Positions 1-11,301 of a stretch of 64,000 bases of DNA are shown piece by piece (position 1 is the first letter of the stretch; every line of letters begins with the position of its first letter). The notes under the pieces were generated by a model that saw nothing but the letters and a program-made list of their open reading frames with translations, did no database searches and was not told the origin of the DNA. The position numbers and the translations under genes were made by a program. The stretch comes from Chitinophagaceae bacterium (GTDB lineage: Bacteria > Bacteroidota > Bacteroidia > Chitinophagales > Chitinophagaceae). The stretch spans positions 1 through 64,000 of the forward strand of contig JANPZZ010000026.1 in assembly GCA_024707305.1 (NCBI GenBank). The letters are read 5' to 3'.

Positions 1-2815
1 GTTGTGTACTGGCGTTTATTGTCTTCAGTAATCAATACAACACGATACCAGGCTTTTTCTGAAAGCGCATCAGTTTCGCTAAATTGATACCTGTTCACAT
101 CACTTCCATTCGAGCGGCTATTGACATGGCCCACAACTGAGAAGCTTCGGCCATCCAGGCTTTTCTCAATCTGATAGCGAATCAATCCTTCTTCTTTCGT
201 TACGGTCCACTGAAGCGTAGGGTATCCCTGATTCTGCGAAGCAGCAAATGTGAGAATACGTGTACTTAATACTGGTGTACAATCCAGTACCGCAAGGTTG
301 ATGAAGCTTACACCATCCGTTACACGACAACTTGAATTCGTGAGGTTATCGGCAGTAGTTGCCACAATTACGCGGTAAAGGTCACCGCTGTCAGCCCTGG
401 ATGTATTGCCTGAAGGAATGGTGTACGATGTCTGATATTCGTATGAACCTGATATATTATTAAATACAGGCAGGCTGTCGCGCGCGGCACCGAGGTTCGT
501 CCAGGTGATGCCACCATTAGTGCTACGCTGCCACTGGTGATGTGAGTAGTTGCCAAAATAACTCGCGATTGTGTTATTAATAGTCATTGCGTTGCCTTCG
601 CAAACAACCGGGTTGAGTGTCGGCGTGTAGTTCATATCAGGCAAACAGGTTGCAACGGCAATATCATCCATTGCCCAGTCATTACCACCACCACCGGGTG
701 AGTTGGTGCGGATAGAGAACTCAAGATTCGTTTGCGCAGGACCTGTGCGAAATACAAATCCTTTTTTAATCCAGCCGTCAGCATAGGATACTTCACCAGT
801 GCTGTATCGATCAATGCCGTCTAAAACAAATGTGAGGTTGGGGTTTACGCCGGGTAAATTCGTTTGCGTACCTACGCGGTTTACACCACATACGGAGCAT
901 ACGTTTTTAATCCAGGCGCTAAACTCATAATATGTATTCGGACAAAGGTTAGTAAGAGACTGACGATATACGATACTTGGAATGTTATCTGAGTTAACCA
1001 TCAACATATAACCCGCTTCAACACCGGCCGCCGGTGGAAGGTTACCTGCAGAATTATTGGTACCTGTATGGTCACCCAGAATATCCCAATAGCCACCAAA
1101 CATCCTGTTGTTACAGTTATCATTTGGATCTGCAGGGCTGCCACAGGTAGGTTGAATATTTGCATTGGGATTTGTCCCGTTGCGGGGGCTCATGTTTTTT
1201 ACAATACCATACTGGCCATCGCCAATTGCCTGTGAAGTACCGGCCTGTACAAAAGTGTATCCACCAATGGGAGCAGCAAGGTCAGTCGGTCGATTGAGCG
1301 TTGTTCCCCTTCCGAACGTTCCACTAAATTCTGCGGCATCATTCACGCCTGTTGCATTCGCACACAAACTCTGCGGTGTACTGATCAGGATTTTATAAGG
1401 ATTATTGTTTTGAATAGAAATATCCGAACCTCCTGATGATGTACGATACACAAAACGGGCGGCACCCATCGTAATCGTATCGCCTGGGTTGCCGGTTACA
1501 ACAACCCTGAAAGCTGTAACAAACAAAAGCTGACCTGATGCCCTGGGATAATCCGTTCTCGACATGCGGGCATTATTGGTACCAGTAATATCAGTTGCTG
1601 AAGTAGAGGTAAAGGCTGCACCAAGATAAGTACCAAAACCGAGGTTGATTCTTACATTGTAGTCACCAGCGCCAGGTGACGGGTTGTACGTACCTGCATC
1701 ATCATTCGCAGCAAGTGTGAATGATTGTTCAACGGCGCCCTCATTAGTTTGTATTACAAGGCGGTCATTAGTGCCTGTCAACATTGCTGTGTTTGTTGGA
1801 ACATGATCCAGGTAGCGCGGACGATATAATGTGGTGCCGCCAGGATAATAGATCGCCATTCTCACTTCAAGCGTATCTCCTTTCTCCACTACACCACCTG
1901 ATGTTTTTTTACTTACGTTGATATAACTATTTCCATATCTGGGTGGAATGTTTCCGGTAGCAGTTGTAAGACAAATGCTGAAATTACCAGCGGAGCTGGG
2001 AGGAGCGATTGTGCTTGAAAAGACTCTTACATAATAAGTTTGTCCAACAACAAGTCCGGTGGCCGCAATGCTATTGGATGCGACGCAGTTAACAGGTGTA
2101 AGCGCACCACAACTTCCCGAAAATAATTGCAAACGGCGGTTAGTAAAGTTGGCGCCAAGGCTGCTTAATGTAATTGTTGTAGACGTGGCAATTGCTTCAA
2201 ATTTATACCAAACATCATAACCCGATGTACCTGTACAACTACTGCTGATAGCAGTTCCGGAAGGCGTAGCTCCCTCTACTGTACCCAGCACGTTATCGCA
2301 ACTGGAGTTGATAGGTAGGGTGATCGCGTTGATGCAGTCGTCATTCGCCGGTGGGGGCGGAGGGTCAGTGATACAGATAGAAAAAGTGAACGTGCCGGTG
2401 CTGGAAGCATAAACACGTATATAATATGTATTACCCACAACAAGCGCTGTAGAGGCGGTCAGTGTATTTGCATCGCCGCTACATCCTAATGATGTAAGGG
2501 ATCCGCAGGAGCCCGAAAAATTTCCGATCTCCGCTGATTTGTTGAACCCGTCACGGTAATGGTAGGATAGGGCGAAGTTGCCACAAATTTGTACCATACA
2601 TCTTTTTGAGATGCATTGCAAGCGCCCGTCCCGGATAATGAACTATTGGTAGCCCCTACCAAAGTTCCTGAAACGGTAACGCAGGTGGTCCCTGTAGTAA
2701 GGTCCGTAGCTCCGGCACAGAGATCGGACTGGGAAAATCCCGTAATTGAGGTTAGTAGAGTTGCTGTAAATAGCAAAACCCTTAGTGCGGTGGTGGAAAA
2801 ACTTGTAGCCATCAT
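1..2815 (-). CDS. Secreted multidomain adhesin-like protein (C-terminus outside window, one frameshift)
   Basis: The gene opens at 2815 with a signal peptide (MMATSFSTTALRVLLF through ITGFSQ) and runs off the window edge, giving about 938 visible residues. Two repeats of about 120 residues come first, each with Cys pairs, a DVWYKF motif and a LFSGSCG-type motif. A Cys-containing middle part follows (YYEFSAWIKNVCSVCG). The last visible part (LQWTVTKEEGLIRYQIEKS) is the fibronectin-like module that usually precedes a T9SS sorting domain in Bacteroidota. The frame breaks at the A run 2516-2520; adding one base restores IFSGSCGSL, matching the second repeat. From there no stop occurs in the shifted frame down to base 1. 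The protein is probably exported and surface-attached or released. Its ligand is unknown. Confidence 0.75.
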
Positions 2816-2987
2816 AGGTGGTTTCTATTAGTTTTATATTGGACGGCTCAAAGTAACTACACGATGTTGTAAACGTCAATAGAAAGATTACTGAACTTTT
2901 TTAAGGGTTTCTACTAGTAAAAATTTAGCACTAATACTCTTATACATATTAAGATCAGTTATTATTTTGTGCCAAATTCCATCTTCG

Positions 2988-5674
2988 ATGAAAAAAACCA
3001 CCTGTAATCTTAACCCTGCTTATTTGTGCCCTTTCATTTAGCACAATTGTATCCGCCCAAACCGTTGTAGCAGGCAGAATGAATGAACTTTTTTATCGTT
3101 CTACCTTAGTACCCAGTAAGGAAAGTAATGCTGCTGTATTACAAGATCCCTGGGAAATCACCTATGGTCCTGATGATTCGCTTTGGATTACGGAAGCCAA
3201 AGGCTACCGGGTTCGTAAAGTGCATCCGGTTAACGGTGGTAGACGAACTATTCTAAATCTTCGGAATGAGTCTGGAGCATTTGCTACTACGGAATATCGA
3301 CGCACTTTTAGTGATGGACAATCCCCCTGGCCCCAGGGTGGTATGATGGGACTGGCCATTCACCCGGATTATAACCACCCCACTACACCGAAGAAATATG
3401 TATATATAGCGTACGTAAGGAACTATGTAGGCAACAACCAGACGTATAATGGTGAATACATTTCGGGGCGATTGTTCTGGACCTGGATTGTGCGTTTTCA
3501 ATATCAAAATGGACAACTGGTGTCACCTGTTAAAATATGTGATACCATTCGCGGAAGCAACGACCACAACTCGGGTCGTATGATTATTGCTCCCGTAAAT
3601 GGCGTGAACTATCTGTTTTATGCGGAGGGCGATATGGGCGGCGGCCAGTTTGATAACCACAACCGCGTGAATAAAGCGCAATGGAAAAATTCTTATGAAG
3701 GAAAAAATTCTTCGCTTCAATCTTGAAGAAGACAGTGATCCCGCGCAGTCGGGTGTAAGTTATAACCGTTGGATCCCAAACGACAACCCATTCAATGCTG
3801 AATTAGGCGTTCAAAGTGCAGTATGGTCAACAGGTATAAGGAATAACCAGGGCTTCGCTTATAATCCAATTACGGGTAAATTGTATGGTTCGTCGCACGG
3901 GCCACATAGTGATGATGAAATCAATATCATTGAAAGAGCGAAGAACTATGGACACCCCGTTGTAATCGGTTTCGCGGCTGATGAAAACTATATGAACTCC
4001 GGTGCCGGTAAGCCCTCATCTTCTCTTCCTGTAATCACTTCAGAAGTAGCAAACAAAGACACGATAGGGCCGTCGTACCAGGATCCTATTCACACTGCCT
4101 ATGCATCAGACCAGGCAGAGATCAATTATATATATAATGGTAATGTGTCAAATAACGGTTTGTGGCCTTCTGAAGGTTGGTCAGGATTAGATATTGATAC
4201 CAGCACAGTTATTCCCGGTGCCAAAAATTCATTGCTGGCTGCTTCCCTGAAATGGGGCCGCGTAATGCGACTCAAATTGAGTGAGGACGGGAGCTCGATT
4301 ATAAATATCGACGGAACCAGTGATACTGCCAGCTACTTTGGTAGCCGCAACCGTTTCCGCGATCTGGCTGTTGCACCAGATGGACGCAGTTGGTTTGTGG
4401 TAATCGACAGAAGCGAAACAACTTCCGGTCCAACTTCAGCAAACCCCATTGTACCGGCGTGCGGAGGTTGCGTTCAGAAATATACCTTCCTCGGATATAA
4501 GAGAAGTATGGCTCCTGGTGCCAATGAAAAGAGCACAATCCCAACAACTATACCAGTTGCAATGGGCACTCCTAATACAATTCATCACACGCGCACATTC
4601 GCCATCAACTCGGCAAGTATGAACGATACCGTTTGGGTTCCATTCAATGGACCAGATGGAAACATCGTTGCAGAAGTAAAAGCGAAAATGAATGGAACCA
4701 CTGCCAACAACCTTGGCAACGTGAGCGTATCCTACTATCGCCATTCGGGTCCTGTACGTGAAGACGCGCAAAAGAAACTTTATCTCAACAGAAACATCAC
4801 CATCAACTTCCAGAATACACCCACACAACCAATGTCTGTTCGGTTGTATTTCACAAAAGCTGAACTGGATGCACTGATTCCTGCTTTGAACTCTGCAGGT
4901 ACTGGTAGCGGTATTACTGATATCTCTACGATGGTTGTTCGCCAGCACAATGGTGCTATTGGGGCTTCACTTACCGGTGAAACGGTTGCCATCACCCCGG
5001 TTATCAGGGAAGAGTTTGGAGCTAACCAAAGTTATGTGTTGCAACTGCTGCTCGAACCTCCATTCTCAAATCAGTATTCGTTCTTCCTGGGCAATCCTAA
5101 CTCTACATTGCCTGTTAACCTGCTCAATTTTAAAGGCAGTTACCAGGATGCGGGAAATGTATTGCTGCAATGGTCAACGATTAATGAAGAGAACAGCCGT
5201 GAATTCGAAATTCAACGCGGTGTAGATGGAACGAACTTCACAGCAATTGGCACTTTGTCTACACGTGGTAGCGGTGCAAATAAAACGGATTACACGCACC
5301 GTGATCTGAATATTGCTGATCAGGCTGGTAATACCCTTTACTATCGCCTGCGCATCATCGACAATGACGGCAAATTCAAATACTCGAACACGATTACGGT
5401 AAACATTCCGTTTGAACCGGGTAAAGTAGTAGTGATGCCAAACCCTGTAGTGGGCTCAGCTCCGGTGAAAGCGTATATCACATCATCTGTAAATACGCGC
5501 GTGAAATGGTCGATTGTTGACAACAGCGGACGTGCTGTACTGGAAAGCTCTATGACCGTACGACCAGGAAGTAATACACTCGACATCAACGCCAGCGGCC
5601 TGAATGCCGGTATCTATTACCTGGTTGTTCGTGGCGAAGGAATTGACCAGCGTGTACGGATTCAGAAACTCTAG
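2988..5674 (+). CDS. Secreted glucose/sorbosone dehydrogenase-like beta-propeller with T9SS sorting domain (two frameshifts)
   Basis: About 895 residues once two homopolymer shifts are repaired. The first is in the A run 2991-2997: dropping one A gives a signal peptide MKKPPVILTLLICALSF ending SAQ. The second is in the A run near 3707-3712, where SYEGK then continues as ILRFNLEED. Residues about 40-420 resemble the GSDH family of PQQ-type soluble sugar dehydrogenases (PWEITYGPDDSLWITEAKG, MMGLAIHPDY, NHNSGRM). A fibronectin-like module follows (LLNFKGSYQDAGNVLLQW). The end is a T9SS type A domain (VVVMPNPVVGSAPVKAYI through VRIQKL). Family membership suggests periplasmic or surface oxidation of a sugar. 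Substrate and PQQ use cannot be read from the sequence. A terminator follows directly. Confidence 0.8.
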
Positions 5675-5700
5675 GGTATGATTTTTATGGGTTTATATGT

Positions 5701-5731
5701 AAAATGCCTCCGGTTTCTCCGGAGGCATTTT
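5701..5731 (+). terminator. Intrinsic terminator after the GSDH-like gene
   Basis: Perfect inverted repeat AAAATGCCTCCGG / CCGGAGGCATTTT around a TTTCT loop, 27 bases after the stop codon. The T-rich right arm gives the usual terminator tail. Confidence 0.8.
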
Positions 5732-5910
5732 CTATTAAAGAAATAAGTAAAAATTTGAAACGGTGGATTCCACATGGGCAATCGTAATTGGTCGGTTTTG
5801 GCCGTGGAATAGTACTCGATTTTGCAATATTTCAATTTCCCGTCTTGGCTTTGAGTCAGGCAAATTCTAATTTACATAGAACGGAGACCGGTTCCACATC
5901 CGGTAAACCT

Positions 5911-8686
5911 ATGATAAACCGAGTTTTTGCCCTGCTGTTTTCGCTTGCGATAGCATCACCCTGCGTTGCGCAGGAAACCTATAGCCGCGTGCAAATTCAC
6001 GCTCCGGCCGACCGGACTGCCTTCGCGGCGTTGGCAGGCTTCCTGCAACTCGATCATTTTGATTATACAGAAGATGGATTGCTCGTAGTGGAAATATCTT
6101 CATCCGAGCTGCAGCGGCTGCGGCAGACGCCCTACAAATTCAAAATTTTATCTGACGATATCGTTGCCGAATTAAGGGAAAAAAACCATCGCTACCTGCA
6201 AGATCGAGCTGGTTCAGAATCTTCCCGTTTACCTTTTGAAGAAACAGGTAGTGTTGTTAGCGACATCATTAAAACGCCCGATGCATTTGAAGTAAAAGCT
6301 ACGCTTGGAGGTTATTACAGCTTTGCACAAATGGTAACCGCTATGAATGAACTGGTGGCGGCCTATCCTGGTATTGCCAGCATGACTTCTATTGGTAAAA
6401 CAGCTGGCAACAGAGATATTTGGGTGATTAAGATCTCAGACCATGTAGGAGACGATGAAAACGAACCTGAAGTCTTATTTGTTGGATTGCAACACGCTCG
6501 CGAAGCAATTGGCGGATCCAGTATGATTTTTTTCATGCAATATCTCTGCGAACAATATGCTTTGGATACGCGTGTGAAAGACCTGGTGGATAATCGTGAG
6601 ATATTTATCATCCCCTGTATGAACCCTGATGGATGGGAATACAACCGCACGCAACAGCCCAATGGCGGCGGTCAGTGGCGGAAAAACAGAAATGGAGCGG
6701 GTGTGGATTTAAACCGCAACTGGGGTGTGGACTGGGGCAATTGCAGCTCTCCCATTGTAGGTGATCCTGGTTCCTGCGGCAGTTCTAATCCCAATGACGG
6801 AACCTATTACGGGCCCAATGCATTTTCTGAGTTGGAAACACAACATATACGGCAGTTTACATTAAGCCGAAGGTTGGTAGCCATGATCGATCAACACGCC
6901 TATGGACCGTATTATTCGCTGCCTTTTGGTCGTCCAAGCCTTGCAACGAATGTAATGGCCGCAAGGGATGCAAAATTTTATACCTGGGTGCCGGCCGCTA
7001 TGGGTAAATACAATGGCATGCGGGCGGGCAACAGTCCCGAATCGGTAGGTTATGAAGTGGCTGGTGGTGTAAAAGACTGGATGCTGAAAGGGGAAGTGGG
7101 TGTTGGAACAAAAGGAAAAGTATATGGCATGACGGGCGAAGGTGGTTATGGAACGGCCAGCCTTACCGGTACATTCTGGCCACCGATGGAACAGATTATA
7201 CGACTGTGTAAAGGAATGATATATCAAAACCTGCAACTACTTTATGCCGCTGGTACACATATTGACCTTACCGATTTATCAGATGTTGTTTTAAACGACA
7301 ATACAGGAAATCTATCCTTCAGAGCTTTGCGAGTGGGCCTGGGCAACCTACCAGTAACTGTATCGCTTATGCCGCTTGAGAACATACAGTCAGTAGGAAG
7401 CCCGGTCACAATTGCGTCTGCAGAACTGCCCAACTACTACGACAGTCATACCAGCAGTATCTCTTATACGCTTTCGTCAGGCATAAAAAACGGACAACGA
7501 ATCCGTTTCGTATGGAAAGTGGAGGAGGGCGGGTTGACATTTTATGATACCATCACAAAATTCTATCACGCCAACCCGGCGCTTTTGAATGTGGTAAACG
7601 ACAATATGAATACAGGGTCTGCAGGTGATAACTGGACCATCAACAGTGGATGGGGTTATTCTGCCAGCGGAACCGGTTATGGTGGCGTTGGTCGTGCGTT
7701 TACGGAATCACCTTCGGGCAATTACCCTGGCAGTGCCAACCGGACGGCCATGTGGAAAAACCCGGTAAACCTGAGTGATGCCACTGCGGCTCATTTGAGT
7801 TTCTGGGTTCGCCACCGAATTGAGAATTTTCGTGACCGACTGCAGGTGCAGGTTTCGGTAAACGGAACGGGTGGTCCCTGGGTGGCATTAAAAGGAAATA
7901 TTACTATCCAGGAACCCGGCACACTGGAAGGAAGTAATATCAACGGAGCACCTTCTATAACTGGCATCAGGGAAGAATGGGTGAGGGCGATGTTCGACCT
8001 GGAACCTTATATCGGCAATAACGAAGTTTATTTCCGTTTTCAATTTACTTCCGATGCATCCAACTCAAGCGGATTCAACTACCGTCAGGATGATGGTGCT
8101 TATATTGATGATGTACAATTGACAAAAACAACTGTTGCCTTGCAAACATTACCCGTCGTCTTCAAAAATTTCAATGGGAAATTGTTAACCAACGAAACCA
8201 TTCGCCTCGACTGGAGTGCAGAAGTGGATCAACAGCACAATTATTTTGAGGTTGAGAAAAAGATAAACGGAACAGCGTTCGTTTCAATCGGGCGTGCTTC
8301 CGGCGCTGCTCCCTGGGTTTTTATTGACGAAAATCCTGTTGTTGGCAACAACTACTACCGCATCAAACAGATGGATAAAGATGGATCCGTTTCCTACAGC
8401 GTTACCATCAATGTGGTTTATTATCCTGATCAATTCCAGGTTGAAATTTATCCAAATCCTGTACAGGACTGGTTACGCGTAGAAATAAAAAACAGAAACC
8501 AGGGATCAATATCGTGTGCGGTTAACTGATTTATCTGGAAAAATACTTTATGAAGAAAAAATTTCCGTGGGCGTTGGCAGCCAGGAATGGTTGATACCGG
8601 TTCAAAATCTTCCATCGCAATTGCTGTTAGTTACGGTGTTGAATCGTAACGGAACAGTGCTGGCGAGGGAGAAAGTGATGAAATGA
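5911..8686 (+). CDS. Secreted M14-family zinc carboxypeptidase with T9SS-type C-terminus (one frameshift)
   Basis: The start at 5911 is chosen because it opens a clean signal peptide (MINRVFALLFSLAIAS, then VAQ). The frame is also open upstream to 5788, but that part has no signal character. The M14 domain spans residues about 90-480. Visible catalytic elements are the zinc ligands in HARE (His about 195, Glu about 198), the substrate-binding DLNRNWG, the third zinc ligand in MIDQHAYG (His about 329) and a candidate general-base Glu near 410 (GMTGEGG). A jelly-roll-like module (GWGYSASGTGYGG...) and a fibronectin-like module follow. The frame breaks near 8513-8521 at a GTGT stretch. The other frame supplies RLTDLSGKILYEE and the end of a sorting domain, finishing at 8686. 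It likely degrades external protein or peptide. Confidence 0.82.
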
Positions 8687-8741
8687 GATTATCCTGTTTT
8701 AATTAAAAACCACCCGAAACGCCGCACGTTGCGCTATTTCC

Positions 8742-8749
8742 TAATTTTG
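8742..8749 (+). promoter_or_regulatory. Possible -7 box of the rsmA promoter
   Basis: TAATTTTG fits the Bacteroidota TAnnTTTG element and ends only four bases before the rsmA ATG, so any transcript from it would be essentially leaderless. No clear -33 TTG lies at normal spacing, so this is tentative. Confidence 0.35.
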
Positions 8750-8753
8750 CGCA

Positions 8754-9506
8754 ATGTATTCCCTGAAAAAGTCACTTGGGCAGCATTTTTTGCGTGACGA
8801 AAATATATGCCGTAAGATCGTTGCTGCTTTGCAGGAACATCCATTTACGCAGCTGCTGGAAGTGGGCCCGGGCGGCGGTGCGCTTACCAAATATCTGATC
8901 GAAATCCCTTCCATCGAGTTCAGGGCCGTTGAACTGGATCGCGAAAAGGTGGATTATCTTCTTGGTACCTATCCATCCCTCAAAGGGCGGATCATTGAAG
9001 GAAGCATTTTAGATGTGCCGGTTCCCTTTGAGAATAATTTCACCGTTGTTGGCAATTTCCCCTATAATATTTCAACGCAAATACTGTTTCGTATACTGGA
9101 ATGGAAGAGCCAGGTAGAAATTGTGGTGGGCATGTTTCAAAAGGAAGTAGCGCAGCGTGTGGCAGCACGGGCCGGCAATAAAGTGTATGGTGTAATGTCG
9201 GTACTGGTACAGGCTTTCTTTCGTGTGGAATATTTATTTGAAGTAAACGAAGGCAGTTTTAATCCGCCGCCAAAAGTAAAAAGTGGTGTGATTCGTATGG
9301 TTCCCCGCACCGACGTACCTGAAATGGCAAGCGAGAAGAAATTTTTTCTTTTAGTAAAAACGGCCTTTAATCAGCGTCGCAAAACACTGCGCAATGCAGT
9401 AAAAGGTCTTTTTGATCCATCAGTATTAAATGATCCCTTGTTTTTAAAAAGAGCGGAACAATTATCGGTAGAAGATTTTGCAGCACTTACATTTAAAATG
9501 AATTAA
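8754..9506 (+). CDS. rsmA: 16S rRNA (adenine1518/1519-N6)-dimethyltransferase
   Basis: This 250-residue protein matches the RsmA/KsgA family along its whole length. The N-terminus has the family signature KKSLGQHFLRDENI. The SAM-binding loop is LLEVGPGGGALTKYL. The catalytic NxPY-type motif reads VVGNFPYNIS. The C-terminal helical domain contains FNQRRKTLRNA. The enzyme dimethylates two adjacent adenines near the 3' end of 16S rRNA late in 30S assembly. The dehydrogenase gene starts six bases after the stop, so the two are probably co-transcribed. No frameshift is present. Confidence 0.96.
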   Translation: MYSLKKSLGQHFLRDENICRKIVAALQEHPFTQLLEVGPGGGALTKYLIEIPSIEFRAVELDREKVDYLLGTYPSLKGRIIEGSILDVPVPFENNFTVVGNFPYNISTQILFRILEWKSQVEIVVGMFQKEVAQRVAARAGNKVYGVMSVLVQAFFRVEYLFEVNEGSFNPPPKVKSGVIRMVPRTDVPEMASEKKFFLLVKTAFNQRRKTLRNAVKGLFDPSVLNDPLFLKRAEQLSVEDFAALTFKMN

Positions 9507-9512
9507 GACGAT

Positions 9513-10439
9513 ATGAAGAAGGTTGTGATAACAGGAAAGGCACACCCGATGTTGCAGGAAACATTAACCAGGAAAGGATATGACGTTTCTTATTCGCCCG
9601 CAATTTCCTATGCCGAACTGGAACAATGCATTGAAGATGTGGAAGGGCTTGTGTTAACGACGCGTATCCAGGTTGATAAATCACTTTTACAAAAAGCAGA
9701 GAAGTTGCAATGGATTGGCCGGCTGGGCAGCGGAATGGAACTGATAGATGTGCCATTTGCTGAAAGTCGTGGTATACATTGTGTAAGCAGTCCGGAAGGA
9801 AATCGCAATGCGGTTGCAGAGCATTCGCTCGGTATGCTGCTGAATCTTATGAATCGTTTACACAGTTCGCATGAAGAAATAAAAAAAGGATTGTGGTTGC
9901 GTGATGAAAACCGTGGAACGGAGTTGTCGGGGAAAACAATCGGTATTATTGGATATGGTAACACGGGATCAGCATTTGCAAAAAGGCTGATGTCGTTTGA
10001 CGTAACGATACTTGCTTATGATAAATACAAATTTGGTTTTGCTGCGGGGAATGTAAAGGAAGCGAGCCTGGAGCAGGTGGCGCGCTATGCCGATGTGGTT
10101 AGCCTGCATCTGCCGTTAACGTCGGAGACATTCCATCTGGCAAATGAATCCTTTTTCGACAGCCTGCAGCGCAAGCCCTGGGTGCTGAATGCTTCACGTG
10201 GCAAAGTGCTTGATACCGATGCGCTTATAAACGCCATCAAACGCGGGCAGGTAGCCGGCGCGGGATTGGATGTACTTGAAAATGAGAAGCTCGACACCTA
10301 TACGGATGAAGAAAAAAGCCGCCTCTATTGGTTGTTGGACCAGCCGAACGTACTGATTACGCCGCATATTGCGGGTTACACGCATGAGGCTTTCCGCCGA
10401 ATGGCAGAAGTTTTGCTGGAAAAATTACAGCTTCTTTAA
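9513..10439 (+). CDS. D-2-hydroxyacid dehydrogenase family protein (SerA-like)
   Basis: A 308-residue NAD-dependent D-isomer specific 2-hydroxyacid dehydrogenase. The Rossmann motif is [18 protein letters not shown]. Catalytic residues can be placed in NASRGKVLD (Arg), VLENEKLD (Glu) and ITPHIAGYT (His). There is no ACT or other regulatory domain, so it is shorter than classical SerA. The substrate could be 3-phosphoglycerate, glyoxylate/hydroxypyruvate or another 2-oxoacid; the sequence alone does not decide. It follows rsmA by six bases and is followed by a strong hairpin. Confidence 0.85.
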   Translation: MKKVVITGKAHPMLQETLTRKGYDVSYSPAISYAELEQCIEDVEGLVLTTRIQVDKSLLQKAEKLQWIGRLGSGMELIDVPFAESRGIHCVSSPEGNRNAVAEHSLGMLLNLMNRLHSSHEEIKKGLWLRDENRGTELSGKTIGIIGYGNTGSAFAKRLMSFDVTILAYDKYKFGFAAGNVKEASLEQVARYADVVSLHLPLTSETFHLANESFFDSLQRKPWVLNASRGKVLDTDALINAIKRGQVAGAGLDVLENEKLDTYTDEEKSRLYWLLDQPNVLITPHIAGYTHEAFRRMAEVLLEKLQLL

Positions 10440-10463
10440 GGTTTTTTGATTCAAATAGTTTAT

Positions 10464-10471
10464 TATCTTTG
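10464..10471 (+). promoter_or_regulatory. Candidate -7 box for greA
   Basis: TATCTTTG fits TAnnTTTG. A TTTG lies 15 bases upstream (10445-10448), closer than the usual 17-21. A start here would fall just before the hairpin at 10481, making that hairpin the 5' leader of the greA transcript. Confidence 0.4.
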
Positions 10472-10480
10472 TCACATTCT

Positions 10481-10524
10481 GCAACGCTTCAGTTGTTTTC
10501 AACTGGGGCGTTGCTATTTTTTTC
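10481..10524 (+). terminator. Strong terminator-type hairpin between the dehydrogenase gene and greA (possible attenuator)
   Basis: GCAACGC and GCGTTGC (10481-10487, 10508-10514) enclose CAGTTG / CAACTG with two T/G wobble positions and a TTTT loop, about 15 base pairs in all. It is followed by TATTTTTTTC. This is a textbook intrinsic terminator. It ends the rsmA operon, or attenuates transcripts begun at the box at 10464, or both. Confidence 0.8.
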
Positions 10525-10534
10525 ATTTATACCC

Positions 10535-10544
10535 AAGGAGGTGA
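10535..10544 (+). promoter_or_regulatory. Full-length Shine-Dalgarno of greA
   Basis: AAGGAGGTGA is complementary over ten bases to the usual 16S rRNA 3' end, with GGAGG ending five bases before the greA ATG at 10547. No other start in the window shows a comparable site. Bacteroidota generally do not use Shine-Dalgarno sequences. Confidence 0.8.
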
Positions 10545-10546
10545 AT

Positions 10547-11021
10547 ATGAGTAGCATTCAATATGTAACCAAAGAAACATTGGAGCAAATGAAGGCGGAA
10601 CTTCAGCGCATGAAAGGTGTGGAGAGGCCCGCGGCCAGCCGTGCCATCGCTGAAGCGAGGGAGAAGGGTGACCTGAAAGAAAATGCGGAATACGATGCTG
10701 CCAAAGAAGCACAGGGAATGCTGGAAGCAAAAATTGCTTCGCTCGAAGGCGCGCTCGCAAACGTGCGCGTTCTCGACGAAAGCAATATCGATACCAGCAA
10801 AGTATCGATCCTGACGAAAGTAACCATGACCAACCTCAAAACAAAAAAGCAGGTTACTTACCAACTCGTAAGCGAAAAAAGAAGCCGACCTCAAAGCCGG
10901 CAAAATCTCCATAACCTCACCCATCGGTCAGGGTATTCTTGGTAAAGTTGTGGGCGAAACAGCTGATGTAATTGCACCTGCAGGAAAACTGCAGTTTAAG
11001 ATAGATAACATCACAGCATAA
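10547..11021 (+). CDS. greA: Transcription elongation factor GreA (one frameshift)
   Basis: GreA (about 158 residues, the family's normal size) rescues backtracked RNA polymerase by stimulating transcript cleavage. The start at 10547 is fixed by the Shine-Dalgarno and by homology ([15 protein letters not shown]). The N-terminal coiled coil carries the acidic tip [13 protein letters not shown]. The C-terminal FKBP-like domain is split by an extra A in the run 10875-10880. Removing it gives [17 protein letters not shown] and an end at 11021 ([10 protein letters not shown]). The leader has a terminator-like hairpin and a perfect Shine-Dalgarno, suggesting dedicated regulation. An octamer repeat element begins directly after the stop. 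Confidence 0.93.
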
Positions 11022-11029
11022 TGCCAATG

Positions 11030-11292
11030 GGACAATATGGAAATGAGGAAATGGGGAAATGAGGGAATGAGGAAATGTGGAAATGAGTAAATGTGGAAAT
11101 GAGACAATGTGGAAATATGACAATGTGGAAATAGGAAGATATGTAAGTGTATAATGTAGAAATTTGTGATTCATTAAAAATAAAAAGCGTCTCTTAAATC
11201 TCTTATTGTCATATTTCCACATTGCCATATTATCACATTTTGCCCACACTTGAATCGCACCTCCATTTTCATGTTTCCACATTTACTTCAAT
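11030..11292 (+). repeat. Inverted-octamer intergenic element, copy 1
   Basis: The left half is about ten degenerate octamers (GGAAATGA/G/T). A unique centre follows, and the right half is in the opposite orientation (CATATTTCCACATTG). It ends in a tail TATCACATTTTGCCC. Bases 11115-11269 are about 96% identical to 31324-31476. The element fills the greA-HIT gap. No transposase, terminal inverted repeat or target duplication is seen. Confidence 0.85.
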
Positions 11293-11301
11293 TTAAAAGT
11301 C

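Noticed and set aside
3695-3726. Programmed frameshifting as the cause of the split genes
   Set aside because: Sites lack a common slippery heptamer plus downstream structure, and shifts go in both directions across unrelated genes.
10917-11282. Minus-strand frame over octamer copy 1, sharing a segment with the frame at 31251-31481
   Set aside because: Similarity is explained by the shared DNA repeat. The rest of each translation is low-complexity Phe/His/Ser text from octamers, and the frames differ by indels.
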